Positions 51,699-64,000 of a stretch of DNA of 64,000 bases are shown here, in pieces. A program made the position numbers and the translations under genes. The notes under the pieces were generated by a model. That model was not told the DNA's origin and ran no database searches. It saw nothing but the letters and a program-made list of their open reading frames with translations. The first letter of the stretch is position 1. Every line of letters starts with the position of its first letter. Source of the DNA: Parvularculaceae bacterium (GTDB lineage: Bacteria > Pseudomonadota > Alphaproteobacteria > Caulobacterales > Parvularculaceae); NCBI GenBank assembly GCA_028280115.1, contig JANQMJ010000012.1, positions 62,001 to 126,000 on the forward strand. Reading direction: 5' to 3'.

Positions 51699-52073
51699 AT
51701 GATCGCCGCCGAAATCATTCGCGTAATCTTCGCGCTCATGGCCGTCATCGGCCTGATCGGCCTGGGCGCGCTCGCCTTGCGCAAGGCGGGACTTTTAACT
51801 GCATCCGGCGGCTTTGTGCGCAAGCGCCGCCTCGCCCTTGTGGAAACCCTGGCGCTCGATGCGCGCCGGCGCCTCGCCATTATTAAATGCGACGGCGCCG
51901 AACATCTCGTCATTCTGGGACCGAACAGCGAAACCCTGATCGCAGAGAACCTTGAAGGCGCGCCGGAAAGCGCTGGCGCGGCGCCGACGGCGGAAAATCC
52001 TTTCCACATCTTCGAACGCTTCGCGGCGCAGCGGCGGCCCGCCCAGGACGCCGACAATAGGAACGCCGCCTGA
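51699..52073 (+). CDS. fliO: Flagellar biosynthesis protein FliO
   Basis: A 124-residue single-span protein that assists assembly of the FliP ring in the flagellar export gate. The membrane helix lies at about 4-28 (AEIIRVIFALMAVIGLIGLG). The cytoplasmic part has RRLALVETLALDARRRLAI, the FliO signature, and a Pro/Ala-rich tail. An AAAGG site precedes the ATG. It overlaps fliP by one base (TGATG). Confidence 0.87.
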   Translation: MIAAEIIRVIFALMAVIGLIGLGALALRKAGLLTASGGFVRKRRLALVETLALDARRRLAIIKCDGAEHLVILGPNSETLIAENLEGAPESAGAAPTAENPFHIFERFAAQRRPAQDADNRNAA

Positions 52074-52822
52074 TGCGGCCCGCCAGCGTTTTCACCGCAA
52101 GTCTTATCGCCGGGCTAGCGCTGGCCGGCGATGCGACGGCGCAAACGCTGACGTTCGATATGGGCGATGGCGACGGCGCGGGATTTTCCGCGCGCATCGT
52201 TCAACTTATCCTGCTGACGACGGTGCTTTCGCTCGCCCCGTCCATTCTCATCATGATGACGAGTTTTATCCGCATCGTCGTCGTTCTGTCGCTGTTGCGC
52301 ACCGCCATCGGCCTTCAGCAAAGCCCGCCCAATCCGGTGATTATTTCGCTCGCCCTGTTCCTGACCGCCTTCATCATGGCGCCGACCTTCGGCGAGGCTT
52401 ATGTCGCCGGCGTCAAGCCGTTCATGGACAATGAAATCACCGTCGAGGAGGCGTTTCCCCGCGCCGCCGCGCCGATGAAGGAATTCATGCTGCGTCAGAC
52501 GCGGGAAAAGGACCTGGCGCTTTTCTTCGACATGGCGGAAGTCGAGCCGGAAACGCCCGAGGCGACGCCGCTGCATGTGCTCGTGCCGGCCTTTATGATT
52601 TCCGAACTCAGGCGCGCCTTCGAGATCGGGTTCATGGTGTTCATCCCGTTTCTCATCATCGACATGGTGATCTCGTCGATCCTCATGGCCATGGGCATGC
52701 TGATGCTGCCGCCCATCGTCATCTCCCTGCCGTTCAAGCTGATTTTCTTTGTGCTGATCGACGGCTGGCGGCTGATCGCCGGCAGTCTGGTGGAGAGTTT
52801 CGCGACCGGACCGCCGATATAG
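52073..52822 (+). CDS. fliP: Flagellar export gate protein FliP
   Basis: A 249-residue integral membrane component of the flagellar type III export gate, forming a ring with FliQ and FliR. A cleavable signal peptide runs to about residue 23 (LALAGDATAQ). The family signature ILIMMTSFIRIVVVLSLLR (about 58-76) is intact, followed by GLQQSPPNPVIISLALFLT. C-terminal helices include MVFIPFLIIDMVISSILMAM. No other flagellar gene is in the window, so fliO-fliP are split from the main flagellar cluster or mark one edge. Confidence 0.95.
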   Translation: MRPASVFTASLIAGLALAGDATAQTLTFDMGDGDGAGFSARIVQLILLTTVLSLAPSILIMMTSFIRIVVVLSLLRTAIGLQQSPPNPVIISLALFLTAFIMAPTFGEAYVAGVKPFMDNEITVEEAFPRAAAPMKEFMLRQTREKDLALFFDMAEVEPETPEATPLHVLVPAFMISELRRAFEIGFMVFIPFLIIDMVISSILMAMGMLMLPPIVISLPFKLIFFVLIDGWRLIAGSLVESFATGPPI

Positions 52823-52829
52823 TATCGGT

Positions 52830-52974
52830 TGTCATTCCGGGGCCGGCGCAGCCGGAACCCGGAATCCATGGCGCACAATCGCCACAAGCAAACCTGTTGA
52901 AACAACCCCCATCGGCCCTTCGTTCGGGCCGTTGGAAGGGGTTGGGGCCCCTTCCAACCCCCCGCAAGCGGGGG
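52830..52974. repeat. REP-like sequence and three consecutive hairpins between fliP and lpdA
   Basis: After fliP there is a REP-like GTCATTCCGGGGCCGG with its complement CCGGAACCCGGAATCC. Three compact hairpins follow: GGCCC/GGGCC (52914-52930), GGAAGGGG/CCCCTTCC (52934-52955) and CCCCCGC/GCGGGGG (52959-52974). They probably stop or stabilise transcripts from both convergent genes. No T-run follows, so terminator function is only likely. Confidence 0.5.
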
Positions 52975-52990
52975 AAGAAGGACATGACGC

Positions 52991-54379
52991 TTATATATGC
53001 AACGCATGCCCCAGGGTGCGCAGCGCCGCTTCCTGGAAGGCTTCTCCTTGCGTCGGGTGCGCATGGATGGTGCCGGCGATGTCTTCAAGGCGCGCGCCCA
53101 TTTCGATGGCGAGGCCGAACGCGGTCGACAGTTCGGCAATCCCGCCGCCCACGGCCTGAACGCCGAGCACCACATGATTGTCCTTGCGCGCGACGCAGCG
53201 GATGAAACCGTCTTCGGCTTCCATGGTCATGGCGCGGCCGTTGGCGGAGAAGGGGAAAAGCTGCGTGACGACATCGAAGCCTTCCTGCTTCGCTTCATCG
53301 GGCGACAGGCCGACCGCGACGACTTCGGGATCGGTGAAACAGATCGCCGGGACCGCCCGCTTGTCCCAGCGCCGGTTTTCGCCGGCGATGATTTCCGCGA
53401 CCATCTCCCCCTGCGCCATGGCGCGGTGAGCCAGCATGGGCTCGCCGGTGACATCGCCGATGGCGTAGATCCCGGTCATGGAGGTGCGGCACTGATCGTC
53501 GATCCTGATATGCCTGCCGTCCATGTCGAGGACGAGATTTTCCCGCCCCCAGCCTTCAGTCAGCGGCGTGCGGCCCACAGTCACAAGAATTTTGTCCACG
53601 GGAATTTTTTTCGTTTCGCCCTTAGCAGTTTCAACTTCGAGGTGTTTGCCGCTTTGGCCCTTCGCCCTGGCGCCGAGCAAGACTTCCATGCCGAGCGCTT
53701 TCATCTTTTTGGCGACCGGCCGCGTCAACGCTTCGTCCCACACCGGCAGAATGCGGTCGAGCGCTTCGACGACGGTGACTTTCGAGCCCATTTTCGCAAA
53801 GGCGATCCCGAGTTCCAGGCCGATATAGCCGGCGCCGACCACGGCGAGGTTTTTCGGCGGGGCCGGCAGATCGAGCGCTTCGGTCGAGGAAATCACATCG
53901 CCGCCGAAGGGCAGGAACGGTAGCTCTATGGATTCCGATCCCGTGGCGATAATGACGTTTTCGGCGCGGATAGTCTGCTCGCCCTCTTTGGTTTTGACGC
54001 GAACCGTCTTGCCGTCGACGAATGCGGCCCAACCTTCAATGGCCTTGACTTTGTTCTTTTTCAAAAGCCCGCCGACGCCGGTGGTGAGGCGTTTAACGAT
54101 GCCGTCCTTCCAGTCGACGGTTTTCTTAAGGTCGATCCGGGGTTTGGCGACTTCGATGCCGATGGCCGAACCGTTTGCGAAATGCGTCGCCTTTTCGAAT
54201 TCGTCCGCGGCGTGGATCAACGCTTTCGAGGGAATGCAGCCGACAGTAAGGCACGTCCCGCCATGGGCCTTGGCCTCGACGATCACCGTGTCGAGGCCGA
54301 GCTGGCCGGCGCGGATCGCCGCCACATAACCGCCCGGTCCCGCGCCGATGACAAGGAGTTTGCATTCGATGTCGGTCAT
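52991..54379 (-). CDS. lpdA: Dihydrolipoyl dehydrogenase (E3)
   Basis: A 462-residue FAD enzyme that reoxidises dihydrolipoyl groups with NAD+. FAD-binding [10 protein letters not shown] (12-21), the redox disulfide [13 protein letters not shown] (Cys43, Cys48), NAD-binding [10 protein letters not shown] (about 178-187), [18 protein letters not shown] and the C-terminal HAHPTQGE (catalytic His-Glu) are present. ATG at 54379 was chosen; the frame is open to 54406. It closes the branched-chain dehydrogenase operon and is separated from the E2 gene by a repeat-containing spacer of 114 bases. Confidence 0.96.
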   Translation of the reverse strand: MTDIECKLLVIGAGPGGYVAAIRAGQLGLDTVIVEAKAHGGTCLTVGCIPSKALIHAADEFEKATHFANGSAIGIEVAKPRIDLKKTVDWKDGIVKRLTTGVGGLLKKNKVKAIEGWAAFVDGKTVRVKTKEGEQTIRAENVIIATGSESIELPFLPFGGDVISSTEALDLPAPPKNLAVVGAGYIGLELGIAFAKMGSKVTVVEALDRILPVWDEALTRPVAKKMKALGMEVLLGARAKGQSGKHLEVETAKGETKKIPVDKILVTVGRTPLTEGWGRENLVLDMDGRHIRIDDQCRTSMTGIYAIGDVTGEPMLAHRAMAQGEMVAEIIAGENRRWDKRAVPAICFTDPEVVAVGLSPDEAKQEGFDVVTQLFPFSANGRAMTMEAEDGFIRCVARKDNHVVLGVQAVGGGIAELSTAFGLAIEMGARLEDIAGTIHAHPTQGEAFQEAALRTLGHALHI

Positions 54380-54409
54380 ATGACTTCCGCTGTTTACGTT
54401 TATCATCCA

Positions 54410-54496
54410 GTGCGTAGTTTGTAGTGCGTAGTCCGTAGGGGATTTTAGCCGATACCCCTTCGACGCTACGCACTAAGCACTACCCACTACGAACTA
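54410..54496. repeat. TAGTGCG-type 7-base-phased inverted repeat between E2 and E3 genes
   Basis: Left arm 54410-54440 is built from GTGCGTAG/TTTGTAG/TGCGTAG units; the right arm 54464-54494 carries the complement (CTACGCACTAAGCACTACC). Between them AGGGG/CCCCT (54437-54441, 54455-54459) form a tip stem. The E2 gene's TAG stop lies in the right end. The element would form a hairpin in the transcript between E2 and E3. It is analogous to the 661-771 repeat. Confidence 0.6.
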
Positions 54497-55786
54497 TTCA
54501 TCAATGAAAATCATCGCCGGGTTTTCCATCAGCGTCTTGATGCGCTGGATGAACACCGCCGCGTCCCAGCCGTCGATGACCCGATGATCGAAGCTCGACG
54601 ACAGGTTCATGACCTTGCGGGGCATGAATTCCGAACCGTTCCAGCGCGGCAGGGTCTGCATCTTGTTGACGCCGATGATGGCGACTTCCGGATGGTTGAT
54701 GACCGGCGTCGTGACGATCCCGCCCAGCGCCCCCAGCGAAGTGATGGTGATGGTCGACCCCGAAAGCTCTTCGCGCGCCGCCTTGCCTTCCTTCGCCGCT
54801 TCTGAAAGCCGGGCGACTTCCGCGGCGCAATCCCAGATGTCGCGCGCTTCGCAATGGCGCACGACCGGCACCATCAGCCCATTCGGCGTTTGTGCGGCGA
54901 CGCCGATATGAACGCCGCCATGCTGGTGAATAACGCCCGCTTCATCGTCGAAAATTGAATTCAGATGCGGCTGTTCGGCGATCGCCTTGACCATGGCGCG
55001 CATCAAAAACGGCAGAATGGTCAGCTTGGGCCGGCCTTCCTTGCGCGTATCGTTGAGCTTGGCGCGCAACTCTTCCAGCGCGGTCATGTCGACATCGTCC
55101 ACATAGGTGATCGGCACGATGCGCGCGTTCGCCGCTTCCATTTGCTCAGCGATCTTGCGCCTGAGGCCGATGACCGGAACGTCCGTCACCGATGAATTGC
55201 GCACGAGCGCGCCGCGCCCGCCGCCGGCCGCACCCCCGGCCTCGAAATAAGCGTCAAGATCGCCATGGGAAATGCGTCCCGCGGGGCCGGTCCCGCGCAC
55301 CCGACGCAGATCGACGCCGGCATCGAGCGCGCGCTTTCGCACCGCTGGCGAGGCCAGCGGCTTTTCGCCTTCGGCCCGCGGCGCGCCGGCAAATTGCGGC
55401 CGGGCCGCGCCGGCGCCGTTGGTCGCAGCTTTCTTCGCTTGCGTTTTTTTGGGTTCGGCTTTTGCCGATTCGAGCTCGGGTTTTTCTTCCTTTTTGGGCG
55501 GCGGGGCGGCGGCGGGTTCGGCGCCCGGCTTGACATTGCCTGGCCCGTCGACTTCGAGCCTGATGAGCGGCGAGCCCACGGCGAGGGTTTCGCCGATCTT
55601 GGCGGCGCGCCAGACCACCTTGCCTTCGACCGGCGAGGGAATTTCCACCGTCGCCTTGTCGGTCATCACCGAGGCGAGCACCTCGTCCTCGCGCACATTG
55701 GCGCCGATGTCGGCCATCCACTCGACGAGTTCAGCTTCCGCCACGCCCTCGCCCACATCGGGCAGCTTGATGACATATTCGCCCAT
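54494..55786 (-). CDS. bkdB: Branched-chain 2-oxoacid dehydrogenase E2 (dihydrolipoyl acyltransferase)
   Basis: A 430-residue core enzyme that carries the acyl group on lipoate to CoA. One lipoyl domain (1-80) has the lipoylated Lys44 in MTDKATVEIPSP. A Pro/Ala/Lys-rich linker follows (about 85-140). An E3/E1-binding domain (about 148-185, LASPAVRKRALDAGVDLRRV) precedes the catalytic domain, with SSFDHRVIDGWDAA (HxxxDG) near residue 395-410. ATG at 55786 overlaps the E1 beta stop by one base (TAATG); the frame stays open to 55852. A single lipoyl domain is typical for this complex. Confidence 0.92.
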   Translation of the reverse strand: MGEYVIKLPDVGEGVAEAELVEWMADIGANVREDEVLASVMTDKATVEIPSPVEGKVVWRAAKIGETLAVGSPLIRLEVDGPGNVKPGAEPAAAPPPKKEEKPELESAKAEPKKTQAKKAATNGAGAARPQFAGAPRAEGEKPLASPAVRKRALDAGVDLRRVRGTGPAGRISHGDLDAYFEAGGAAGGGRGALVRNSSVTDVPVIGLRRKIAEQMEAANARIVPITYVDDVDMTALEELRAKLNDTRKEGRPKLTILPFLMRAMVKAIAEQPHLNSIFDDEAGVIHQHGGVHIGVAAQTPNGLMVPVVRHCEARDIWDCAAEVARLSEAAKEGKAAREELSGSTITITSLGALGGIVTTPVINHPEVAIIGVNKMQTLPRWNGSEFMPRKVMNLSSSFDHRVIDGWDAAVFIQRIKTLMENPAMIFIDE

Positions 55787-56802
55787 TACGACCCCTCCAT
55801 CACTTTTTTCAGGGCGGCGCTGACGCGTTTTGGTCCCGGAAAATAATGCCATTCATGGGCATGGGGATAAGGCGTGTCGTAACCGGTGACGCGAATGACC
55901 GGCGCTTCGAGCCGCCAGAAACATCCTTCCATCACCACCGCCATAAGCTCCGCGCCAAAGCCGCATGTGCGGGTCGCTTCATGCACGATGACGCAGCGGC
56001 CGGTTTTGTTCACCGACGCCTCAATCGTTTCGTAATCGAGCGGCAGGATGGTTCTAAGATCGATGATTTCCGCATCGATCCCGGTTTCCGCAGCAGCGGC
56101 TTCAGCGACATAGACCATCGTGCCGTAAGCCAGCACCGTGACCTCCTCGCCCGGGCGGCGGATCGCCGCCTTGCCGAGGGGAACGGCGTAATAATCCTCG
56201 GGCACTTCGCCAAGCTCATGCTTCGACCAGGGCGTCACCGGCCGGTCGTGATAGCCGTCGAAAGGACCGTTATAAAGACGCTTGGGCTCTAAAAACATCA
56301 CCGGATCGTCGTCTTCGATCGACGCGATCAGAAGGCCCTTGGCGTCATAGGGATTGGACGGAATCACCGTCTTGAGGCCGGAGACATGCGCGAAGATCGC
56401 TTCGGGGCTCTGAGAATGGGTCTGGCCGCCGAATATGCCGCCGCCGGTGGGCATGCGCACCACAATGGGGACGGTGAAGTCGTTGGCCGAGCGATAGCGA
56501 ATGCGCGCGGCTTCCTGGGAAAGCTGGTCGAACGCCGGCATGACATAGTCCGCGAACTGAACTTCGACGCAGGGACGCAGCCCATAGGCCGCCATGCCGA
56601 TCGCCGCGCCGACAATGCCGCACTCGTTGATCGGGCTGTCGAAGCATCGCTGCTTGCCGTATTTTTCCTGCAGCCCTTCGGTGCAGCGGAAAACGCCGCC
56701 GAAATAACCGACATCCTCGCCGAAGACGACGACATCGTCGTCGCGGCCCATGGCGTTGTCCATGCCGTTGCGGATCGCCTGGATCATGGTCATGCGCGCC
56801 AT
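55786..56802 (-). CDS. bkdA2: Branched-chain 2-oxoacid dehydrogenase E1 beta
   Basis: A 338-residue transketolase-like subunit pairing with E1 alpha for thiamine-dependent decarboxylation of branched-chain 2-oxoacids. It opens MARMTMIQAIRNGMDNAM, with the conserved Glu in FGEDVGYFGGVF (about 27-38) that activates the thiazolium, then YGLRPCVEVQFADYVMPAF and GGGIFGGQTHSQSPEA. The C-terminal domain has LDYETIEASVNKTGRCVIVHE. It follows E1 alpha by five bases. Confidence 0.94.
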   Translation of the reverse strand: MARMTMIQAIRNGMDNAMGRDDDVVVFGEDVGYFGGVFRCTEGLQEKYGKQRCFDSPINECGIVGAAIGMAAYGLRPCVEVQFADYVMPAFDQLSQEAARIRYRSANDFTVPIVVRMPTGGGIFGGQTHSQSPEAIFAHVSGLKTVIPSNPYDAKGLLIASIEDDDPVMFLEPKRLYNGPFDGYHDRPVTPWSKHELGEVPEDYYAVPLGKAAIRRPGEEVTVLAYGTMVYVAEAAAAETGIDAEIIDLRTILPLDYETIEASVNKTGRCVIVHEATRTCGFGAELMAVVMEGCFWRLEAPVIRVTGYDTPYPHAHEWHYFPGPKRVSAALKKVMEGS

Positions 56803-56807
56803 GGGCT

Positions 56808-58302
<1,495 letters not shown>

Positions 58303-58543
58303 CGGTTGCGGATTGGTTGGAACATTTCACCGCTCATTCCCGCGCCCGCGCGCGAAGGCGCGCTAATCATAGTTAGACCGCATTCTCGGTCGGGCTGGGA
58401 ATCCAGTCTTACCAAGAAAGTCGGGCTTCGCCCGTCATTTTTCGTTCGCTGGATCCCGGCTCTGCGCAGCATCACCCCGGATGATGATCCGGGGCGCTGC
58501 AGCGCGTCCGGGATGAGCGGGTGATCTGTTCGATCCGCAACCG
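58303..58543. repeat. Terminal-inverted-repeat element, copy 2
   Basis: Second copy of the element at 20420-20661, 241 bases, same orientation, with ends CGGTTGCGGATTG (58303-58315) and CGATCCGCAACCG (58531-58543). The flanking bases extend the inverted ends slightly (TAGGGTCGG on the left, CCGATCCTA on the right). The interior hairpins (GTCGGGCTTCGCCCGTC, CCCCGGATGATGATCCGGGG) are conserved. It lies between the bkd promoter region and the 3' end of the exonuclease gene, whose TAG stop falls in the right flank. Confidence 0.8.
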
Positions 58544-58546
58544 ATC

Positions 58547-61966
<3,420 letters not shown>

Positions 61967-62030
61967 TTATTGCCTGCACGAAAAATGACAAACGATCGGT
62001 CCCAGCAGGGATGCTCATTTCGCTACCCGT

Positions 62031-62101
62031 CCGCTCATTCCCGCGAAAGCGGGAAGCCAGGAAATGTTGTCGTAGATTCCCGCTTTCGCGGGAATGAGCG
62101 G
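62031..62101. repeat. Perfect 25-base inverted repeat (REP-like) between recN and ligA
   Basis: Arm CCGCTCATTCCCGCGAAAGC plus GGGAA (62031-62055) is exactly complementary to 62077-62101, with a 21-base loop. The sequence is of the TCATTCCCGCGAAAGCGGGAA type common in many genomes, and the arm start CCGCTCATTCCCGCG is shared with the interior of the 242-bp element. In the recN-to-ligA direction it would form a very stable hairpin, possibly an attenuator or terminator. Confidence 0.8.
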
Positions 62102-62123
62102 AGGAAAGGTTCATTGTAATTCC

Positions 62124-63821
62124 TTACCCGGCCTTCGCCAGTTTTTTCCGCTGCGGCGCGCCGAGCAGCCGGCGGGCGGCGGCGCGGGCCTCGTCGGTGA
62201 TTTCCGCGCCCGAGAGCATGCGGGCGAGTTCCTCGATCCGGTCCTCGCGCGTCAGATGCGCCAGCGCCGTGGTCGTTTTGCTTTTGCGCTGGGTCTTTTC
62301 GATACGCCAGTGATGATCGGCGCGGGCGGCGACCTGCGGACTGTGGGTGACGACCAGGACCTGGGCGTCCTGGGACAGGCGCGCCAGGCGTTCGCCGACC
62401 GCGTCCGCGACGGCGCCGCCGATCCCGGCGTCGACTTCATCGAAAATAATCACCGTGCGGTTTTCCTTCGCCGCCAATGCGGCCTTCATGGCCAGCACGA
62501 AACGGGAGAGTTCGCCGCCCGAAGCGATGGTCTTGAGCGGCCCGGCCGGCGCGCCGGGATTGGTGGCGACCATGAATTCGACCCGGTCAAAACCTTCCGA
62601 TGTGGGATTATCGCGATCGGTCTTGACGGCGGTCTTGAACTGCGCCTTGCCGAGTTTGAGCGGCGCCAGCTCCCGCGCGACGGCTGTGTCGAGCTTTTCC
62701 GCGGCGCGAACGCGGTCGCGCGACAGCGTCTCGGCGGCTTTATCGTAGTCCGCGTTCGCCGCGGCGACGGCGCGTTCAAGATCTTCATAGGCCTTTTCGC
62801 CCAGTTCGAGATCGTCGAGCGCGGTTTTGGATTGCGCCAGAAACACGCTGAGCTGATCGGGCTGAACGCCGTGCTTGCGCGCTTCCCCGCGCAGGGCGAA
62901 CAATCGCTCTTCCGCACGATCAAGCGCCTCGGCATCGACGCCGAATTCGCGTTCCGCGCGCGCCATCATATCGCGCGCCTCGGCGGCCTCGTTCAGCGCA
63001 CTTTCCAAATGTTCCGCCGCCGCCGTCAATGTCGGCGACGGCGCGGCAAGCCGGCCGGCGGCGCGCTCGGCGGCGCGCAAGGCGACGGAAAGCTTCGTCT
63101 CGACCCCGCCCTCGTCAAGCGCGTTGCGCGCGGCGCTCAAGTCTTCGGCGATCTTTTCCGCCGCCATCAGCGCCGCGCGGCGTTCGGCGAGGTCGACTTC
63201 CTCATCGGGCCGGGGATCGAGATCTTCCAGCGTCTTGACCACATAGCGCAGATAGTCCGCCTCCCGCGCGGCTGCCTCGCTGCGCCGGCGGCGCTCTTCC
63301 AAAGCGGCTTCGCGTTCCCGCCAGGCCCGCCACAGGCCGGCCAGCCTTGCTGCTTTTTTCTCCAGACCGCCAAATGCGTCGAGCATGCCGCGATGGGCCG
63401 GCGCGGCGAGAAAACCGCGGCTGTCATGCTGGCCATGGACTTCGAGGAGGAGTTCGCCAGCCGCCTTGAGCACGCCGATCGAAACCGGCTGGTCGTTGAC
63501 GAAGCCCCGGCTGCGCCCGTCCGACGCGACGACGCGGCGCAGAATGATCTGGTCGTCGTCGCCGGCAAGGCCGTTTTCTTCGAGAAAGGTCCACACCGGG
63601 TGATCCGCGCGCGGTTCGAAAGACGCAGCGATCACGCATTGCGCCGCGCCCCGGCGCACGACCCCGCGCTCGGCGCGCCCGCCGATCGCCATGCCCAGCG
63701 CGTCAAGCAGGATCGACTTGCCGGCGCCGGTTTCCCCGGTCAGCGCGGTCAGGCCCGGCGCCAGCGCCAAGCGCGCCTGATCGATCAGCACGAAGTCCTG
63801 GATATGGAGCGCGGTGAGCAT
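62124..63821 (-). CDS. recN: DNA repair protein RecN
   Basis: A 565-residue SMC-like ATPase involved in double-strand break repair. Walker A is GETGAGKS (29-36) in the N-terminal head, a coiled-coil middle runs through about 160-370, and the C-terminal head has the ABC signature (ASGGELSRFVLAMKAAL, about 435-451) and Walker B (VIIFDEVDAGIGG, about 457-469). The ATG at 63821 starts MLTALHIQDFVLID, the normal RecN opening. It follows a probable bamD gene, as in many alphaproteobacteria, and precedes ligA. Confidence 0.95.
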   Translation of the reverse strand: MLTALHIQDFVLIDQARLALAPGLTALTGETGAGKSILLDALGMAIGGRAERGVVRRGAAQCVIAASFEPRADHPVWTFLEENGLAGDDDQIILRRVVASDGRSRGFVNDQPVSIGVLKAAGELLLEVHGQHDSRGFLAAPAHRGMLDAFGGLEKKAARLAGLWRAWREREAALEERRRRSEAAAREADYLRYVVKTLEDLDPRPDEEVDLAERRAALMAAEKIAEDLSAARNALDEGGVETKLSVALRAAERAAGRLAAPSPTLTAAAEHLESALNEAAEARDMMARAEREFGVDAEALDRAEERLFALRGEARKHGVQPDQLSVFLAQSKTALDDLELGEKAYEDLERAVAAANADYDKAAETLSRDRVRAAEKLDTAVARELAPLKLGKAQFKTAVKTDRDNPTSEGFDRVEFMVATNPGAPAGPLKTIASGGELSRFVLAMKAALAAKENRTVIIFDEVDAGIGGAVADAVGERLARLSQDAQVLVVTHSPQVAARADHHWRIEKTQRKSKTTTALAHLTREDRIEELARMLSGAEITDEARAAARRLLGAPQRKKLAKAG

Positions 63822-63883
63822 CGCCGGACCATCCCGTTCGGAAGGCCCGAATTTACATGAGTTCGTCCGCGCCCGAAAGCCGC

Positions 63884-64000
63884 TTAGTAGGCGCCGGTCT
63901 CTTCGTTCCGGGGACCGGCGGCTTCAAGATCGGCGGTGTCGTCTTCGCGCAGTTCCGGCGGCGCGAGCGCGGCCGGCGCTGCCCGGAGCGGGGCCGGCGC
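63884..64000 (-). CDS. bamD: C-terminal end of probable BamD lipoprotein, partial
   Basis: The last 38 codons of a minus-strand gene that runs off the right edge. The visible end is Pro/Ala-rich, then PPELREDDTADLEAAGPRNE and ETGAY, stop TAA at 63884-63886. This tail has no diagnostic motif. The gene is called bamD because in alphaproteobacteria bamD (outer-membrane assembly factor) commonly lies immediately before recN. The codon pattern (GC at third positions) is typical of coding DNA here. Confidence 0.45.
   Translation of the reverse strand, partial: APAPLRAAPAALAPPELREDDTADLEAAGPRNEETGAY

Noticed and set aside
62094-63860. 588-codon plus-strand frame opposite recN
   Set aside because: Antisense shadow of recN; the RecN Walker motifs on the minus strand settle the coding strand.

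Overview
The window is a dense, GC-rich chromosomal segment with 48 to 50 likely protein genes, most of them on the minus strand. No tRNA, rRNA, CRISPR array or intact insertion sequence was recognised. Gene content and order point to an alphaproteobacterium. The markers are accA and xerD beside aroK-aroB, a ChvG/ChvI-type two-component system next to EIIA-Man and HPr, bamD-recN-ligA order, and a branched-chain 2-oxoacid dehydrogenase operon. A marine or hyphomonad-like lineage is a guess from style only.

Layout. 1-8024: accA (partial), xerD, an exported protein of unknown function, aroK-aroB, a CNNM/CorC-type membrane protein and a TetA-like MFS exporter. 8021-13050: nested palindromic repeats, a small K+ channel-like protein, infC with an ATA start, a family 9 glycosyltransferase, an alpha/beta hydrolase, and a Fic/HTH pair of the mobile mystery protein A/B type. 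13246-20416: a BlaI repressor with a two-operator promoter, an unusual M56 plus M23 metallopeptidase fusion, and an RND permease with its adaptor. 20420-24261: a 242-bp terminal-inverted-repeat element, HPr, EIIA-Man, the ChvG/ChvI pair (no hprK) and a pterin dehydratase. 24394-30209: a Fur-box-like site and siderophore receptor, anmK, a creatininase-family hydrolase and tyrS. 30210-37135: a giant AsmA/YhdP-like protein, Bcp peroxiredoxin, a DUF455 ferritin-like protein, and an M23 peptidase overlapping a bactofilin.

37214-51637 holds a small membrane protein, a nitrilase and a PEP-CTERM/XrtA-type exopolysaccharide locus: sugar transferase, export lipoprotein, chain-length protein, tyrosine autokinase, outer-membrane protein, ATPase, deacetylase, FemAB-like protein and glycosyltransferase, plus a divergent glycosyltransferase-deacetylase fusion. 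The exosortase itself is not here. 51699-52822 is fliO-fliP. 52991-58043 is an operon for E1 alpha, E1 beta, E2 and E3 of branched-chain 2-oxoacid dehydrogenase. 58547-64000 is an exonuclease-BRCT gene, ligA, recN and the tail of a probable bamD.

The strongest unusual signal is a sharp compositional island at about 58755-61690. It covers most of ligA and the catalytic part of the exonuclease, with edges inside a conserved LigA motif and inside a BRCT domain. This looks like a homologous-recombination import that produced two chimeric genes. Second is the BlaI-regulated M56/M23 fusion, which resembles BlaR1 signalling with a peptidoglycan-endopeptidase domain in place of a penicillin sensor. 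Third is a set of palindromic repeats whose ends repeatedly supply TAG stop codons to neighbouring genes.
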